From the NCBI RefSeq assembly GCF_024448895.1, contig NZ_JAMOIC010000019.1, positions 30,892-94,891 of the forward strand: a stretch of 64,000 bases of DNA, read 5' to 3'. A model generated the notes under the pieces. The model searched no databases. It saw only the letters and a program-made list of their open reading frames with translations, and had not been told where the DNA came from. Origin of the DNA: Stutzerimonas stutzeri. Its GTDB lineage: Bacteria; Pseudomonadota; Gammaproteobacteria; Pseudomonadales; Pseudomonadaceae. Position numbers and translations under genes: made by a program. Each line of letters opens with the position of its first letter. Positions within the stretch are counted from its first letter, which is position 1. This document shows positions 48,002 to 57,119 of this stretch, one piece after another.

Positions 48002-48991
48002 TCAGCCGAAGCGCTGGAAGAAGTCCCGCGGGCTGACCGACAGATGCTTCTGGAAGCTGCGCCGCAGATTTTCCGGATGGACGAAACCGGTCAGCCGCGC
48101 CACCGTCGAAATCGACGCCTGCGCATCCAGCAACAGATTGCGCGCAGCCTCCAACCGCACCCGCTCGATGTATTGTCCCGGTCCCATGCCCGTCTCCTGA
48201 CTGAACAGGCGGCAAAGGGTACGAGGCGTCATATGCGCCTGCGCGGCCAGGGCGTCGATGGAGAGATCATCGCTCAGATGGCCAGGGATCCACTCGAGCA
48301 GGGCGGCAAGACGGGCAACGGTGCCGGTGGGCGCGGCGAGCATCGGGCTGAACTGGGATTGTCCGCCGGGCCGGCGCAGGAACATCACCAGCCGTTGCGC
48401 AACCGAAAGCGCCAACGCGCGGCCCAGATCAGCCTCGACCAGCGCCAAGGCAAGGTCGATACCAGCGGTGACGCCCGCCGAGCTGAACAGATGCGCGGCC
48501 TCGGGTACGGCCGGGTCGAAGGTGTGCAGCCGGTCGCCCTGCACCTCGATAGCACTGTACTCACTCAAGGCGGCGAGGTCCGCCCAATGTGTTGTCGCTT
48601 TGCGGCCATCGAACAGACCGGCCTCGGCCAGGATCAGCGCACCGGAGCATACCGAGCCCAGCCTTCTGAGCCGGGGTTCGGCGTACCGGAGCCAGTCGAG
48701 CAGCGGTTCATTGCGCTTCTGAACCTCCACGCCTGCGCCGCCGGGCACCAGCAACGTGTCCAGCGCGGCCGGATCGATACTGGACCACTGCGCATCGGCA
48801 ACCACCTGCAACCCGGCAGAGGTTGCGACCGGCCCCGCCTCTTCACCAATCAGCAGCAAGCTGTAGTGAGCCGGCAATCCCTGCCGCTGTCGCTCGACGT
48901 TGGCTGAGGCGAACACCTGCATCGGCCCAGTGACATCGAGGCTCATGACATTCGGGTAGACCAGGCAGACGATGGTGCGGATGGCGTCCAT
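48002..48991 (-). CDS. GlxA-type regulator (DJ-1/PfpI plus AraC domains)
   Basis: A 329-residue regulator with an N-terminal DJ-1/PfpI domain (elbow SVCSGALILAEAG) and C-terminal AraC double helix-turn-helix (LAAQAHMTPRTLCRLFSQET, VARLTGFVHPENLRRSF). Same architecture as the 6005-6997 gene but diverged. It lies in line upstream of the MFS transporter gene. Confidence 0.9.
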   Translation of the reverse strand: MDAIRTIVCLVYPNVMSLDVTGPMQVFASANVERQRQGLPAHYSLLLIGEEAGPVATSAGLQVVADAQWSSIDPAALDTLLVPGGAGVEVQKRNEPLLDWLRYAEPRLRRLGSVCSGALILAEAGLFDGRKATTHWADLAALSEYSAIEVQGDRLHTFDPAVPEAAHLFSSAGVTAGIDLALALVEADLGRALALSVAQRLVMFLRRPGGQSQFSPMLAAPTGTVARLAALLEWIPGHLSDDLSIDALAAQAHMTPRTLCRLFSQETGMGPGQYIERVRLEAARNLLLDAQASISTVARLTGFVHPENLRRSFQKHLSVSPRDFFQRFG

Positions 48992-49097
48992 GGAGCACCT
49001 CTTGAAGAAGATGCGTGCAGTCTGTGGCGGGGAGGGTTGTGTCGCAATGACAAGCTGCCCACGGATCTTGCCAAACGGGGACGCGCGCTCGTGCCGG

Positions 49098-49901
49098 TTA
49101 TCTCTGCGCAGCTTTGGCTCGCAGCCGATACTGCCCAGGTGTCATGCCGACCACAGTTTTGAAGTCGTGAATGAAGTGGGCCTGATCGCTGTAACCGCAG
49201 GCCAGCGCGGTATCCAGCAGCCCCTCGCCGGCGCGCAGCTCGCGGCGGACCAGTGCAACGCGCTGAATGCGGCTGAACTGCTTGGGCGTCAGCCCCACCT
49301 GATAGCGGAACAGGCGCTCCAGTTGACGCTGGCCCAGGGGGACGGATTGCAGCACGTCGGTCAGGCGGGCCCGGCCCTCGCTGGTGGCAATCCGCTCCAG
49401 CAATTGCTGCACGGGCGAACGCCGTGGCGGTGCGTCCTTCAGACAGGCGAGCAAATGCTGCTCGATCAATGCCTGCTGAGCCGGTCGGTCCAGTTCGGCG
49501 AGCTGATCAATCAGTCCCGCAATGGCCGGGCGGGGGCCGTCGGCGCCATGGAAACCTGAAAGCTCGTCCAGGCCCACACCCATGAAGACTGCGCCCATGC
49601 CGGGCCGGAAGCGCACACCCATCAGCTTCACCCGACCAGCCAGTTGCAGGCGCGCACTGGAAAGCTGTGGGCCTGCAACCAGCGCCCGCGGGCTGCGGCT
49701 GTCGCCGTCGAAAACCTGGGGGTCGGCGAAGTTGAAAATGAGCCCACTGCCGCCGTCCGGATGTAACAACTGCTCGTCGAAGCCGTTGCTGAGGCTGCCT
49801 TCCAGCCACCAGAAGCGCTGGACATGCGCCGCGAGCACAGGGCTCGGTGGGCAAGCCATGAAGCCCTGGAGATGCGGCAGGCGTTCGTGCAGTAAGGACA
49901 T
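49098..49901 (-). CDS. AraC-family regulator (DUF6597-type N-terminus)
   Basis: A 267-residue protein with an N-terminal sensor of the type in GPSP..QRFWWLEG regulators (VQRFWWLEG, HPDGGSGLIFNFADP, GVRFRPGMGAVFMGV) and an AraC DNA-binding domain (LGQRQLERLFRYQVGLTPKQ, ALACGYSDQAHFIHDFKTVV). Divergent from the AhpD-like gene at 49996, its likely target; spacing is 94 bases. Confidence 0.9.
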   Translation of the reverse strand: MSLLHERLPHLQGFMACPPSPVLAAHVQRFWWLEGSLSNGFDEQLLHPDGGSGLIFNFADPQVFDGDSRSPRALVAGPQLSSARLQLAGRVKLMGVRFRPGMGAVFMGVGLDELSGFHGADGPRPAIAGLIDQLAELDRPAQQALIEQHLLACLKDAPPRRSPVQQLLERIATSEGRARLTDVLQSVPLGQRQLERLFRYQVGLTPKQFSRIQRVALVRRELRAGEGLLDTALACGYSDQAHFIHDFKTVVGMTPGQYRLRAKAAQR

Positions 49902-49995
49902 GGGGGCGCGGCGTCCGAAGATGTCGAAAATCTACAATAGCCCAGCTCGGCGGCTGCGTAGCCTTGGCTCCACATCAAACAGAGGAGTGACCACC

Positions 49996-50454
49996 ATGCG
50001 CATGAACTACCAAGCCGCTGCCCCGGAAGTGATCAAGGCAATGATGGGGCTGGAAACCTATCTGGCTCGTCAGAGCCGTAGCGAAGACGGCGTCGACAAG
50101 TCGCTAATGGAGCTTGTGAAGATTCGTGTCTCGCAGATCAATCAATGCGCGTTCTGCATCGACATGCACACCAAGGATGCCCGTGCCGGAGGGGAAACCG
50201 AGCAGCGCATCTACGCCCTGAGCGCCTGGCGCGAGACGCCTTTCTTCAATGATCGCGAGCGTGCTGCGCTGGCCTGGGCTGAGGCCAACACGCTGCTGCC
50301 CCAAGGCATTTCGCAGCTGCTGTTCGAAGAGGTGCGCGAACACTTTTCCGAGGCCCAGCTCACCAATCTGACCCTGGCCATCGCCACCATCAACGCCTGG
50401 AACCGCTTCGGCGTGTCCTTCGCACCCGTGCCGGGCAGCTATCAGCCGGCGTAA
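49996..50454 (+). CDS. AhpD/carboxymuconolactone-decarboxylase family protein
   Basis: A 152-residue all-helical CMD-domain protein. The redox motif CAFCIDMH (Cys-x2-Cys with nearby His) matches the AhpD active site, so it is probably a peroxidase or disulfide-linked reductase rather than a decarboxylase. AGAGGAGTGACCACC precedes the ATG. It pairs with the divergent AraC regulator. Confidence 0.88.
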   Translation: MRMNYQAAAPEVIKAMMGLETYLARQSRSEDGVDKSLMELVKIRVSQINQCAFCIDMHTKDARAGGETEQRIYALSAWRETPFFNDRERAALAWAEANTLLPQGISQLLFEEVREHFSEAQLTNLTLAIATINAWNRFGVSFAPVPGSYQPA

Positions 50455-50528
50455 GCCGGGCGGCCTCGGCTCAAGCCCTGCTGCTTGCGGGACCGCGATG
50501 ATCCGTTTTTGATAACCGACTGCGATGC

Positions 50529-51002
50529 TCAGGGTGCGAGGTCCTGGTTGCTCATGGCGCAAAAGCTGTGCGCTTGCTTGGCAGGAGAGAGCGCACGCAG
50601 TTGGCTCATGCACTGTGCCTGGCTTGGCGTTCGCTGCGCGCTGAGCATCGCATCTTCGCCTACGCCGATCAGGTACGACCGGTTGTAGCGCGGGCCGTCC
50701 CGCCACACGCTGAACGCCAGGTCGCTAAGGGCGCAGCGGTACTGCATGTGGCCGGAGAAACCCTTGAATCGGTCGCTGCGGAAGATGTGATGGTATTTCT
50801 GCCAGTCACGCGCGCGCTGGCCCTCGCGTACCGCTTCGCGGCAGCTTTCCAGTTCGGTGATGTCTGGTTCGTGCAGGAACAGGCTTTGCGCCAGACTCGA
50901 GCCATCCAGCTGCATCGTGGCCACCAGATACACCCGCTGTTCGGCCGCGTGCGCTGGTAGTGCGAGCAGCAAACCTAGCGCCAACATCCCTGTTCTGATC
51001 AA
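50529..51002 (-). CDS. Predicted periplasmic protein of unknown function
   Basis: A 157-residue protein with a cleavable signal (LALGLLLALPAHA, cut after AHA). The mature part has four cysteines that could form disulfides (ELESCREAV, QYRCALSDL, QAQCMSQLR, SFCAMS). The TTG at 51002, after AGGAG, is preferred to an open upstream frame reaching 51101. No recognised domain. Confidence 0.75.
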   Translation of the reverse strand: MIRTGMLALGLLLALPAHAAEQRVYLVATMQLDGSSLAQSLFLHEPDITELESCREAVREGQRARDWQKYHHIFRSDRFKGFSGHMQYRCALSDLAFSVWRDGPRYNRSYLIGVGEDAMLSAQRTPSQAQCMSQLRALSPAKQAHSFCAMSNQDLAP

Positions 51003-51252
51003 TTTTCGATGCTCCTGAAGCGGGTCGTCTGTCGAGGAGTCGCACCCTAGCCGAGGCTGGGCACAGGAACAAGCGCGGAGCGGTCCAGCCGGGGATGGCA
51101 TGAACTCCCTTGCCAGATGCGGTCGAAATCACTGAGTCCGGCGCGTACGCCCACGGAGGACATGAAATGTTGCAAGCCCATCGCGGCATCCGGCTAACGT
51201 TTGGCGGCTTTGCTGTAAATTGGCCTGCCATTAGCAACGAAACCTCCCTTAC

Positions 51253-52278
51253 ATGACCCTCCTGATAGCGTTCGCTGTCTTATCTATCCTCGTTTCATTC
51301 ATCTGTTCGATCCTCGAAGCCGCACTGCTCTCGCTGACGCCGAGCTTCATTGCACACCAGAAGGACTCCCGCCCGAAGCTGTACGAGCGGCTGAAAGAAC
51401 TGAAAGACAAGGTCGACCAACCCCTCGCGGCCATCCTGACGTTGAATACCGTCGCACATACCGTTGGCGCGACCGGTGTCGGTGCGCAGGTCACCGTGGT
51501 GTTCGGCAACGGCTATGTCGGTATCGCCTCGGCGGTGATGACGGTGCTGATCCTGGTGCTTTCGGAAATCCTACCCAAGACCATCGGTGCGCGTTACTGG
51601 CGCACGCTCGCGCCGTACCTGCCGCCTCTATTGAACGGCATGATCCTGGTGCTGAAACCCTTCATCTACCTGTCCGACATGATCATGCGGCTGGTTGGCG
51701 GCAAGGAGCCAGAGCACGACATCCGTCAGGAGATCAAGGCGCTGACGGTGCTTGGCCGCGAGAACAAGAGCCTCGACGAGGACGAGCAGCGCGTCATCAG
51801 GAACATTCTCGACCTGCACGAGATCAAGGTCCGTGACGTGATGACGCCGCGCACGGTGTGCGACTACACGTCACCGGAAACCAGCATCGGTGCGTTCAAG
51901 GAGCAGGTCGCCGACAGCCAGTTCTCGCGCTATCCAGTGATCGGCGACAACGAAAACCCGCGAGGTGTCGTGTTCCGTTATGACGCCCTGTCAGCGACCG
52001 AAGACGAAGCGCCGGTCTCGACGATCATGAAACCGATGAAAGTCGCGCCGGAAATGACCAGCGTCGAAAACCTCATGACCCAGCTGCTGCGCGAGCGCCA
52101 GCACATGTGCCTGGTCTATGACGAGTTCGGTAGCTGGCGCGGCCTGGTGACGCTGGAAGACATCATGGAAACCATCATCGGCCAGCCGATCATGGACGAA
52201 ACGGACGACATCCCGAACATGCGCCGCTTCGCCAAGCGCCGCTGGGATCACCGCATCAAGCGAGTTCGCGAGAGCTGA
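51253..52278 (+). CDS. CNNM/HlyC-CorC family membrane protein (DUF21 plus CBS)
   Basis: A 341-residue protein: DUF21 membrane domain (about residues 1-145; SEILPKTIGARYW), then paired CBS domains (VRDVMTPRTVCDY and MTQLLRERQHMCLVYDEFGS). The family includes CorC/MgpA-type magnesium exporters. The C-terminal transporter-associated domain of CorC is absent; it ends in a short basic tail. The ATG at 51253 follows an unclear ribosome site. Confidence 0.88.
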   Translation: MTLLIAFAVLSILVSFICSILEAALLSLTPSFIAHQKDSRPKLYERLKELKDKVDQPLAAILTLNTVAHTVGATGVGAQVTVVFGNGYVGIASAVMTVLILVLSEILPKTIGARYWRTLAPYLPPLLNGMILVLKPFIYLSDMIMRLVGGKEPEHDIRQEIKALTVLGRENKSLDEDEQRVIRNILDLHEIKVRDVMTPRTVCDYTSPETSIGAFKEQVADSQFSRYPVIGDNENPRGVVFRYDALSATEDEAPVSTIMKPMKVAPEMTSVENLMTQLLRERQHMCLVYDEFGSWRGLVTLEDIMETIIGQPIMDETDDIPNMRRFAKRRWDHRIKRVRES

Positions 52279-52335
52279 TCGCACCACCCTGCATTGATGT
52301 AGGCGATAGCACGAGTGAATTCGATTGACCCATGC

Positions 52336-52369
52336 TTCGTAGGGCGAACACGCTCGCCCTACGAATTTT
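52336..52369. terminator. Strong hairpin between convergent genes
   Basis: TTCGTAGGGCGA and TCGCCCTACGAA form a perfect 12-bp stem with a six-base loop, followed by TTTT on the plus strand. It also resembles the REP family in the window. Confidence 0.75.
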
Positions 52370-52393
52370 CTGGAACCCCTGTCGCCGGCAGTC

Positions 52394-54619
52394 TCAGCGC
52401 TTTACCGTCCCGAGCCGCATGAAGCGCGTTTCGCCGCTGGCATCTTCCACGCCGTCGTTATCGGTGACGACGAACAGGCGCCCCTGTTTATCGACCGCCG
52501 CGCCTTCGACCTTGTCCAGCACCCAACCGCCAGTGCTCTTCAGATCAGGTAGCAGATCACGCTCCAGCGTCTTGCTCACCAGGGGGAAGCTTTGGCCCTC
52601 GGCAGCGGGTTGCAGGCCGTTCAGGTCGATGCGATACAGGCGTTTGATCTGCGCGGCGGGGCCCTGCTGGTTGTCGCGTTCGATCACCAGGAACTGGCCA
52701 TTACCTATAGAGGTGAGCTCGGACAAGCCGACCCAGGCGTCCTCGGCCGCCGCGTTGAGCGGGTAGTGCACGAAGCCCCATTCACCGTTGCCCGGGTTGA
52801 ACACGCCGATGCGCGCCCGCCCGGCGGGGTCGTTCTTCCATTCGCGCTGGAAGGCTACGTAGACGCGCGTGCTCGCGCCTTCGCCAACTACCGAAACGCC
52901 TTCGAATCCATTGCTGGTGCGCTGCGCCGCCACGTTTTCCGGCAACCCAAACTCGGCCAGCACTTCGCCCAAGGCGTTGGTGCGGATCAGTAGATTCGGC
53001 TTGGCTTTGCCGTTGCCTTCGGAGGCCAACCAGAAGTCGCCATTGCTGGCCTGAGCAATGCCTTCCAGATCGTAGTCGACGGTCTTGCCAGCCTTGCTCA
53101 GCTCGATCTGGCGGTCGATCAGTGCCGGTGTCTGGCTGGTGTCGACGCTGAAGATCCGCGACGCCTTGTAGTAACTGTCCGGCACCGCATAGAGGCGGTC
53201 GGACTGGCTGCGGTCCGCGACCAGACCGCTCAGCGCGCCCCAGGAGATCAGGTCGCGATCAGTGGAGCGGATCTCCGGGTAAGGTGCGGTCTTGGCACCG
53301 TACTGATAGATCGAAAGGGTCGAGCGATAGCCGTCCTCGGCCGAATCTTCCTCGCTACTGACCACCAGCAGATTACGCGCCGGAATCGGCAGAATGCCCT
53401 CCGGCCCCATGCCCGTTGGTAGCAACTGATGTATCACTGGCGCCCATGGGTGGGCGACGTCATACACCGCCACGGCATTGCCGCGCTCACTGCCCACGAA
53501 CAGGAAGTCCTGCTTACGAAAGCTGGCCGACGCGATGCCTTCCGGCTCAATGCCCTTGTTCTCCGAACGGTTCTCCGGGTAATGGCCGGCACGGATAAAG
53601 GCGTGCTCCATCGACACGCCGGCGTCATGCCAAACCTTGCCGTTGTAGTCGAACAACGTGAAACCGCGGCTGCCGCCTTCCGCGCCCTCGGCATCCTCGT
53701 AGTCGCCCTCGTTGGCAGTCGCCAGCAGCGGGCCGACCCACGCGATCGAATCCGGCTCGCGGCGCTTGCCAGTAAGCACACCGATCGGCTGGATGCGGTC
53801 GTTCTCGTCTACGTCCACACCTTCCAGATCGACCTGGCCGGCACTGAAATGGCGCAACACACGGCCGCGACGCAGGTCGACCAGCACGATGTGGTTGTTT
53901 TCCTGCAGCGTGACGGCGGCTACGTCCTGGTCGTTGATGCTGACGTATTCCGGCTCCGGATCGCCTGGAGCGACCTCGGCCAGGCCGGTCAGGTCGACGT
54001 CGCGCGTGCTCCAGCGCGACGGCTGACCTTTGAGGTCGACGATACGCAGAAATCCGGCCGGCAGCTGCGGAATCAACCCGTCGTTGAGGTCTTCGTCCCG
54101 CTCGTTCTCGATGGCGACCGCGGCATAGCGGCCCCTGGGGCTGATGGCGATGGAATCCGGTTGACCGCCCATAGGCAGCGTGGCGACGCGTTTGGGTTGC
54201 GCGGGGTTGCGAATATCGAACACTGCCAGCACGCCGTCGGGCTGGGCAAAACTAAGCGAAGTATTCACCGCGACCAGCGCAAAGTGATGGTGTACGGCAA
54301 CCGAGGTCGGCTCGCCTTCGAGCTGTACGAATCCGGCTGGTTGCGGGTTTTTCGGGTCCTGAATGTCGACCAAGCCGATGCGCTCGCCCGGGCTGTCGGT
54401 GTAGATCAGCGTGCGGCCGTCGCGGCTGACGGCGGTGATCTCAGCGACGGTCTGGCGGGAAACGTCTTCGTCCGCGCCCAGGTTGCGGTACACAGGAAAG
54501 GTCGCAACCCGCTCGAAATATTCCGCACGCGACTGCCCGGCCTGGGCGGCCAGTGGCAGCAGGGCCAAGGTCAACGCGGTCGATAGCGCAGTGCGGGTCA
54601 GGCGGGTCGGTGTTCTCAT
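52394..54619 (-). CDS. Exported beta-propeller/phytase-like protein
   Basis: A 741-residue protein with a signal peptide (TALTLALLPLAAQA). The first part has propeller-like repeats (GLVDIQDPKNPQPAGFVQLE, VFDIRNPAQPKRVATLP). The C-terminal third fits the esterase-like activity of phytase domain (PF13449), with YDLEGIAQASNGDFWLASEG and FEGVSV. Location is probably periplasmic. Real activity is unknown. The longer frame to 54655 adds 12 residues ahead of the signal. Confidence 0.83.
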   Translation of the reverse strand: MRTPTRLTRTALSTALTLALLPLAAQAGQSRAEYFERVATFPVYRNLGADEDVSRQTVAEITAVSRDGRTLIYTDSPGERIGLVDIQDPKNPQPAGFVQLEGEPTSVAVHHHFALVAVNTSLSFAQPDGVLAVFDIRNPAQPKRVATLPMGGQPDSIAISPRGRYAAVAIENERDEDLNDGLIPQLPAGFLRIVDLKGQPSRWSTRDVDLTGLAEVAPGDPEPEYVSINDQDVAAVTLQENNHIVLVDLRRGRVLRHFSAGQVDLEGVDVDENDRIQPIGVLTGKRREPDSIAWVGPLLATANEGDYEDAEGAEGGSRGFTLFDYNGKVWHDAGVSMEHAFIRAGHYPENRSENKGIEPEGIASASFRKQDFLFVGSERGNAVAVYDVAHPWAPVIHQLLPTGMGPEGILPIPARNLLVVSSEEDSAEDGYRSTLSIYQYGAKTAPYPEIRSTDRDLISWGALSGLVADRSQSDRLYAVPDSYYKASRIFSVDTSQTPALIDRQIELSKAGKTVDYDLEGIAQASNGDFWLASEGNGKAKPNLLIRTNALGEVLAEFGLPENVAAQRTSNGFEGVSVVGEGASTRVYVAFQREWKNDPAGRARIGVFNPGNGEWGFVHYPLNAAAEDAWVGLSELTSIGNGQFLVIERDNQQGPAAQIKRLYRIDLNGLQPAAEGQSFPLVSKTLERDLLPDLKSTGGWVLDKVEGAAVDKQGRLFVVTDNDGVEDASGETRFMRLGTVKR

Positions 54620-54819
54620 GCGAGCCTCGGCTTTTTGTGATTTGGATTTAGCCAAAACACGCTAGGCTGGCTTTGTTACGAGGGTGTGACGAGGTAGTCA
54701 GCGGCTGCTGGAAATGACGCGCGCTGCGGTTTTCACCAGAACTGAAATGGTGAGCGTCAGGGTGGGGAGCACCTCTTGCCATCACCTGCGGCAGAGTCAC
54801 CTATTTTAAGGAAGCGGAT

Positions 54820-55218
54820 ATGAAGCAATCAGGCAGCTGCCTCTGTGGCGGAATTCGATACGAGATAAATGGCCCCCTTACGAATGTTTTGAACTGCCAT
54901 TGCTCGATGTGCCGCAAGCTGCATGCGTCTGCTTTCAGGACGCGCGCCAAGGTGCGCTCGGCCGACTGGAAAACTCTCGTTGGCGAAGAGTTGATCAAGT
55001 TCTATGAGTCGTCGCCCGGTGAGTACAAAGGGTTTTGCTCGAACTGCGGTTCCAGCCTGTACACCAAATTCGACGCCAATCCCGAGGTGTATGGTTTCCC
55101 ACTCGGAACACTCGACACCGACCCGGGCGTCGAAGCCCAGCGGCATGTGTATGTCGATAGCAAAGCGCCGTGGTTTCAGATTACGGATGATTTGCCGCAG
55201 CATGCCGAGTATGACTGA
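54820..55218 (+). CDS. GFA-family zinc protein, second copy
   Basis: A 132-residue GFA-domain protein with the zinc-binding cysteines GSCLCGGIRYE, NCHCSMCRKLHASAF and FCSNCGSSLY. Shares the fold and the Cys pattern with 45204-45584 but differs clearly elsewhere. It is a single gene between the divergent phytase-like gene and the sugar-dehydrogenase cluster. Confidence 0.88.
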   Translation: MKQSGSCLCGGIRYEINGPLTNVLNCHCSMCRKLHASAFRTRAKVRSADWKTLVGEELIKFYESSPGEYKGFCSNCGSSLYTKFDANPEVYGFPLGTLDTDPGVEAQRHVYVDSKAPWFQITDDLPQHAEYD

Positions 55219-55386
55219 GGCTGGCTGGACGGGCTTTAGGGGGGCGGCGGGCTCAAAACCATCTTGGGAAGGGGATGCCCGCGACCGGTAGTGACTGCCC
55301 GAAAAGTGCAAGATGCTCGACAGGCGCCGGCTCAGCTGCAAGCCACGGCAAACCGCGGCTCGCAGTCAGTCTTTCGGGAAAGCAGA

Positions 55387-56511
55387 TTACTTCGGCCGCA
55401 GCTCCAGCAACCGCCCGCTGTCTCCATCTTCAAGCACCCAGATGCTGCCGTCCGGGCCCTGTTCGACTTCGCGGATGCGTGCGCCCATGTCGTAGCGGGC
55501 GGCTTCGCTGGCTTCTTCGCCATCGAGCGTGATGCGTACCAGTCCTCTGGCTGAAAGCCCGCCAACGAAGGCGTTGCCTTTCCAGTCGGCGAATTGGTCG
55601 CCGCTGTAGATCATGAGGCCGGCAGGGGAGATCACGGGTGTCCAGGTGATCTTGGGCGCGATGAATTCGGGGCGCGTGTCGTGATCGGGGATGGGTTTGC
55701 CCCCGTAGTGGTCTCCGTTGGAAACTTCCGGGTAGCCGTAGTTGCCAGCTTTTTCGATCAGGTTGAGTTCGTCGCCACCTTCCGGGCCCATCTCCTGTTC
55801 CCACAAACGACCCTGCGCGTCGAAAGCGATGCCAAGCGGGTTGCGTTGGCCGAGCGACCAGATCTGCGCCGTCACGCCGCCCTGGTCGGCAAAGGGGTTG
55901 TCGTCGGGAACGCTGCCATCGTCGTTCAGGCGCAGGATCTTGCCCATGGTGCTTTCCATGTCCTGCGCGGGCGTGAACTTCTGGCGGTCACCGGAAGAAA
56001 TCCACAGCTTGCCGTCCGGTCCAATTGCGAGACGGTGGCCGTAGTGGCCGCCGCCGGAAACCTTGGGCGTCTGCCGCCATATCACCTGCACGTCCGACAA
56101 CGAGCCGCCGTCCGCGCCCAGATCCAGAGTGGCGCGAACGACCGCAGCGCCTCTGTCGCCACCATCGCCTTTCTCGGCATAGCTGAGGTAGATGCGCTTG
56201 TTCTGTGCGAAGTCCGGATGAGCAATCACGTCGCCGAGGCCACCCTGGCCGCCGTAGGCAACATCCGGGACGCCCTCGATATCATGGCTCTGGCCGGTTT
56301 TGACATCGACATGCTTGAGCGCACCACGCTTCTCAGTGACGAGTGCGGTGCCGTCCGGGAGAAAAGTCATGGCCCAGGGTTCGGAGAACGTTGCCCGCGG
56401 CGTGGCGCTAAATGGCCACTGGTCCTGTTTGATCGCCTCGGCTGCGGTGGCAGCGAGCGAGGCGAAACCAAGGGCAATCGTACCGGCGACCTGCAGGGGA
56501 ACACGCTTCAT
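55387..56511 (-). CDS. PQQ-dependent aldose sugar dehydrogenase-like, exported
   Basis: A 374-residue periplasmic protein of the soluble glucose/sorbosone dehydrogenase family. Signal peptide (VAGTIALGFASLAATAAEA), then six-bladed propeller motifs: FSEPWAMTFLPDGTALVTEK, GLGDVIAHPDF, YSGDQF and IREVEQGPDGSIWVLEDG. It resembles Asd/YliI-type enzymes that need PQQ and Ca2+. Natural substrate unknown. The ATG at 56511 after AGGAGAGG is preferred to one at 56517. Confidence 0.88.
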   Translation of the reverse strand: MKRVPLQVAGTIALGFASLAATAAEAIKQDQWPFSATPRATFSEPWAMTFLPDGTALVTEKRGALKHVDVKTGQSHDIEGVPDVAYGGQGGLGDVIAHPDFAQNKRIYLSYAEKGDGGDRGAAVVRATLDLGADGGSLSDVQVIWRQTPKVSGGGHYGHRLAIGPDGKLWISSGDRQKFTPAQDMESTMGKILRLNDDGSVPDDNPFADQGGVTAQIWSLGQRNPLGIAFDAQGRLWEQEMGPEGGDELNLIEKAGNYGYPEVSNGDHYGGKPIPDHDTRPEFIAPKITWTPVISPAGLMIYSGDQFADWKGNAFVGGLSARGLVRITLDGEEASEAARYDMGARIREVEQGPDGSIWVLEDGDSGRLLELRPK

Positions 56512-56593
56512 GACCATCCTCTCCTCGAAAGTTGGAGCTCAACGTTACTGCGCAAGGCGCGCTCAGTTGAGCCTGGATTTGTTACGCGACGCG

Positions 56594-56995
56594 TCAGGGC
56601 AGCGCTCCGGGTGCCGCTTCGTATAACTCCAGCGGCAGCTTGTCGGGATCTGCAAAGAAGGTGAATCGACGCCCGGTGTACTCGTCCACCCGAATCGGCT
56701 CGACTTCGACACCCTTGGCTTCCAGCCACGCCTTGCTTGCCTCGACGTCATCCACGGCGAATGCCAGATGTCGCAAGCCCTGCGCCTCTGGCCGGGATGG
56801 TCTTGAGGGTGCGTCAGGAAACGAAAAAAGCTCGACCTGCCCACCGTCAGGTAAGGCGAGATCGAGCTTGTAGGATTGGCGTGCCTCGCGGTAATGCTCG
56901 GCAATGACGGCGAGTCCCAGCGTCTCGGTGTAGAAGCGCTTCGAGACGGCATAGTCGGAACAGATGATCGCAGCGTGATGGATGGCTCGTAGCAT
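56594..56995 (-). CDS. VOC-superfamily protein (GloA2/YaeR-like)
   Basis: A 133-residue glyoxalase-fold protein: LRAIHHAAIICSDYAVSKRF, YTETLGLAV, GLRHLAFAVDDVE and FFADPDKLPLELYE give the two beta-alpha-beta-beta-beta units with a metal-binding His and Glu. Resembles YaeR-type members; substrate unknown. Its start is 83 bases upstream of the sugar dehydrogenase gene, on the same strand. Confidence 0.85.
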   Translation of the reverse strand: MLRAIHHAAIICSDYAVSKRFYTETLGLAVIAEHYREARQSYKLDLALPDGGQVELFSFPDAPSRPSRPEAQGLRHLAFAVDDVEASKAWLEAKGVEVEPIRVDEYTGRRFTFFADPDKLPLELYEAAPGALP

Positions 56996-57119
56996 GGCTA
57001 TATCCGCTAACTCAGTACGCCCCTGACCCTCACACACGAACCTCGTTCCGAGCGCGGCAGGGCTGCTATGTCAGCCCGATGCCGTCGACCGAGGCGGCCG
57101 CGGCATCGGCTTGCGCTGG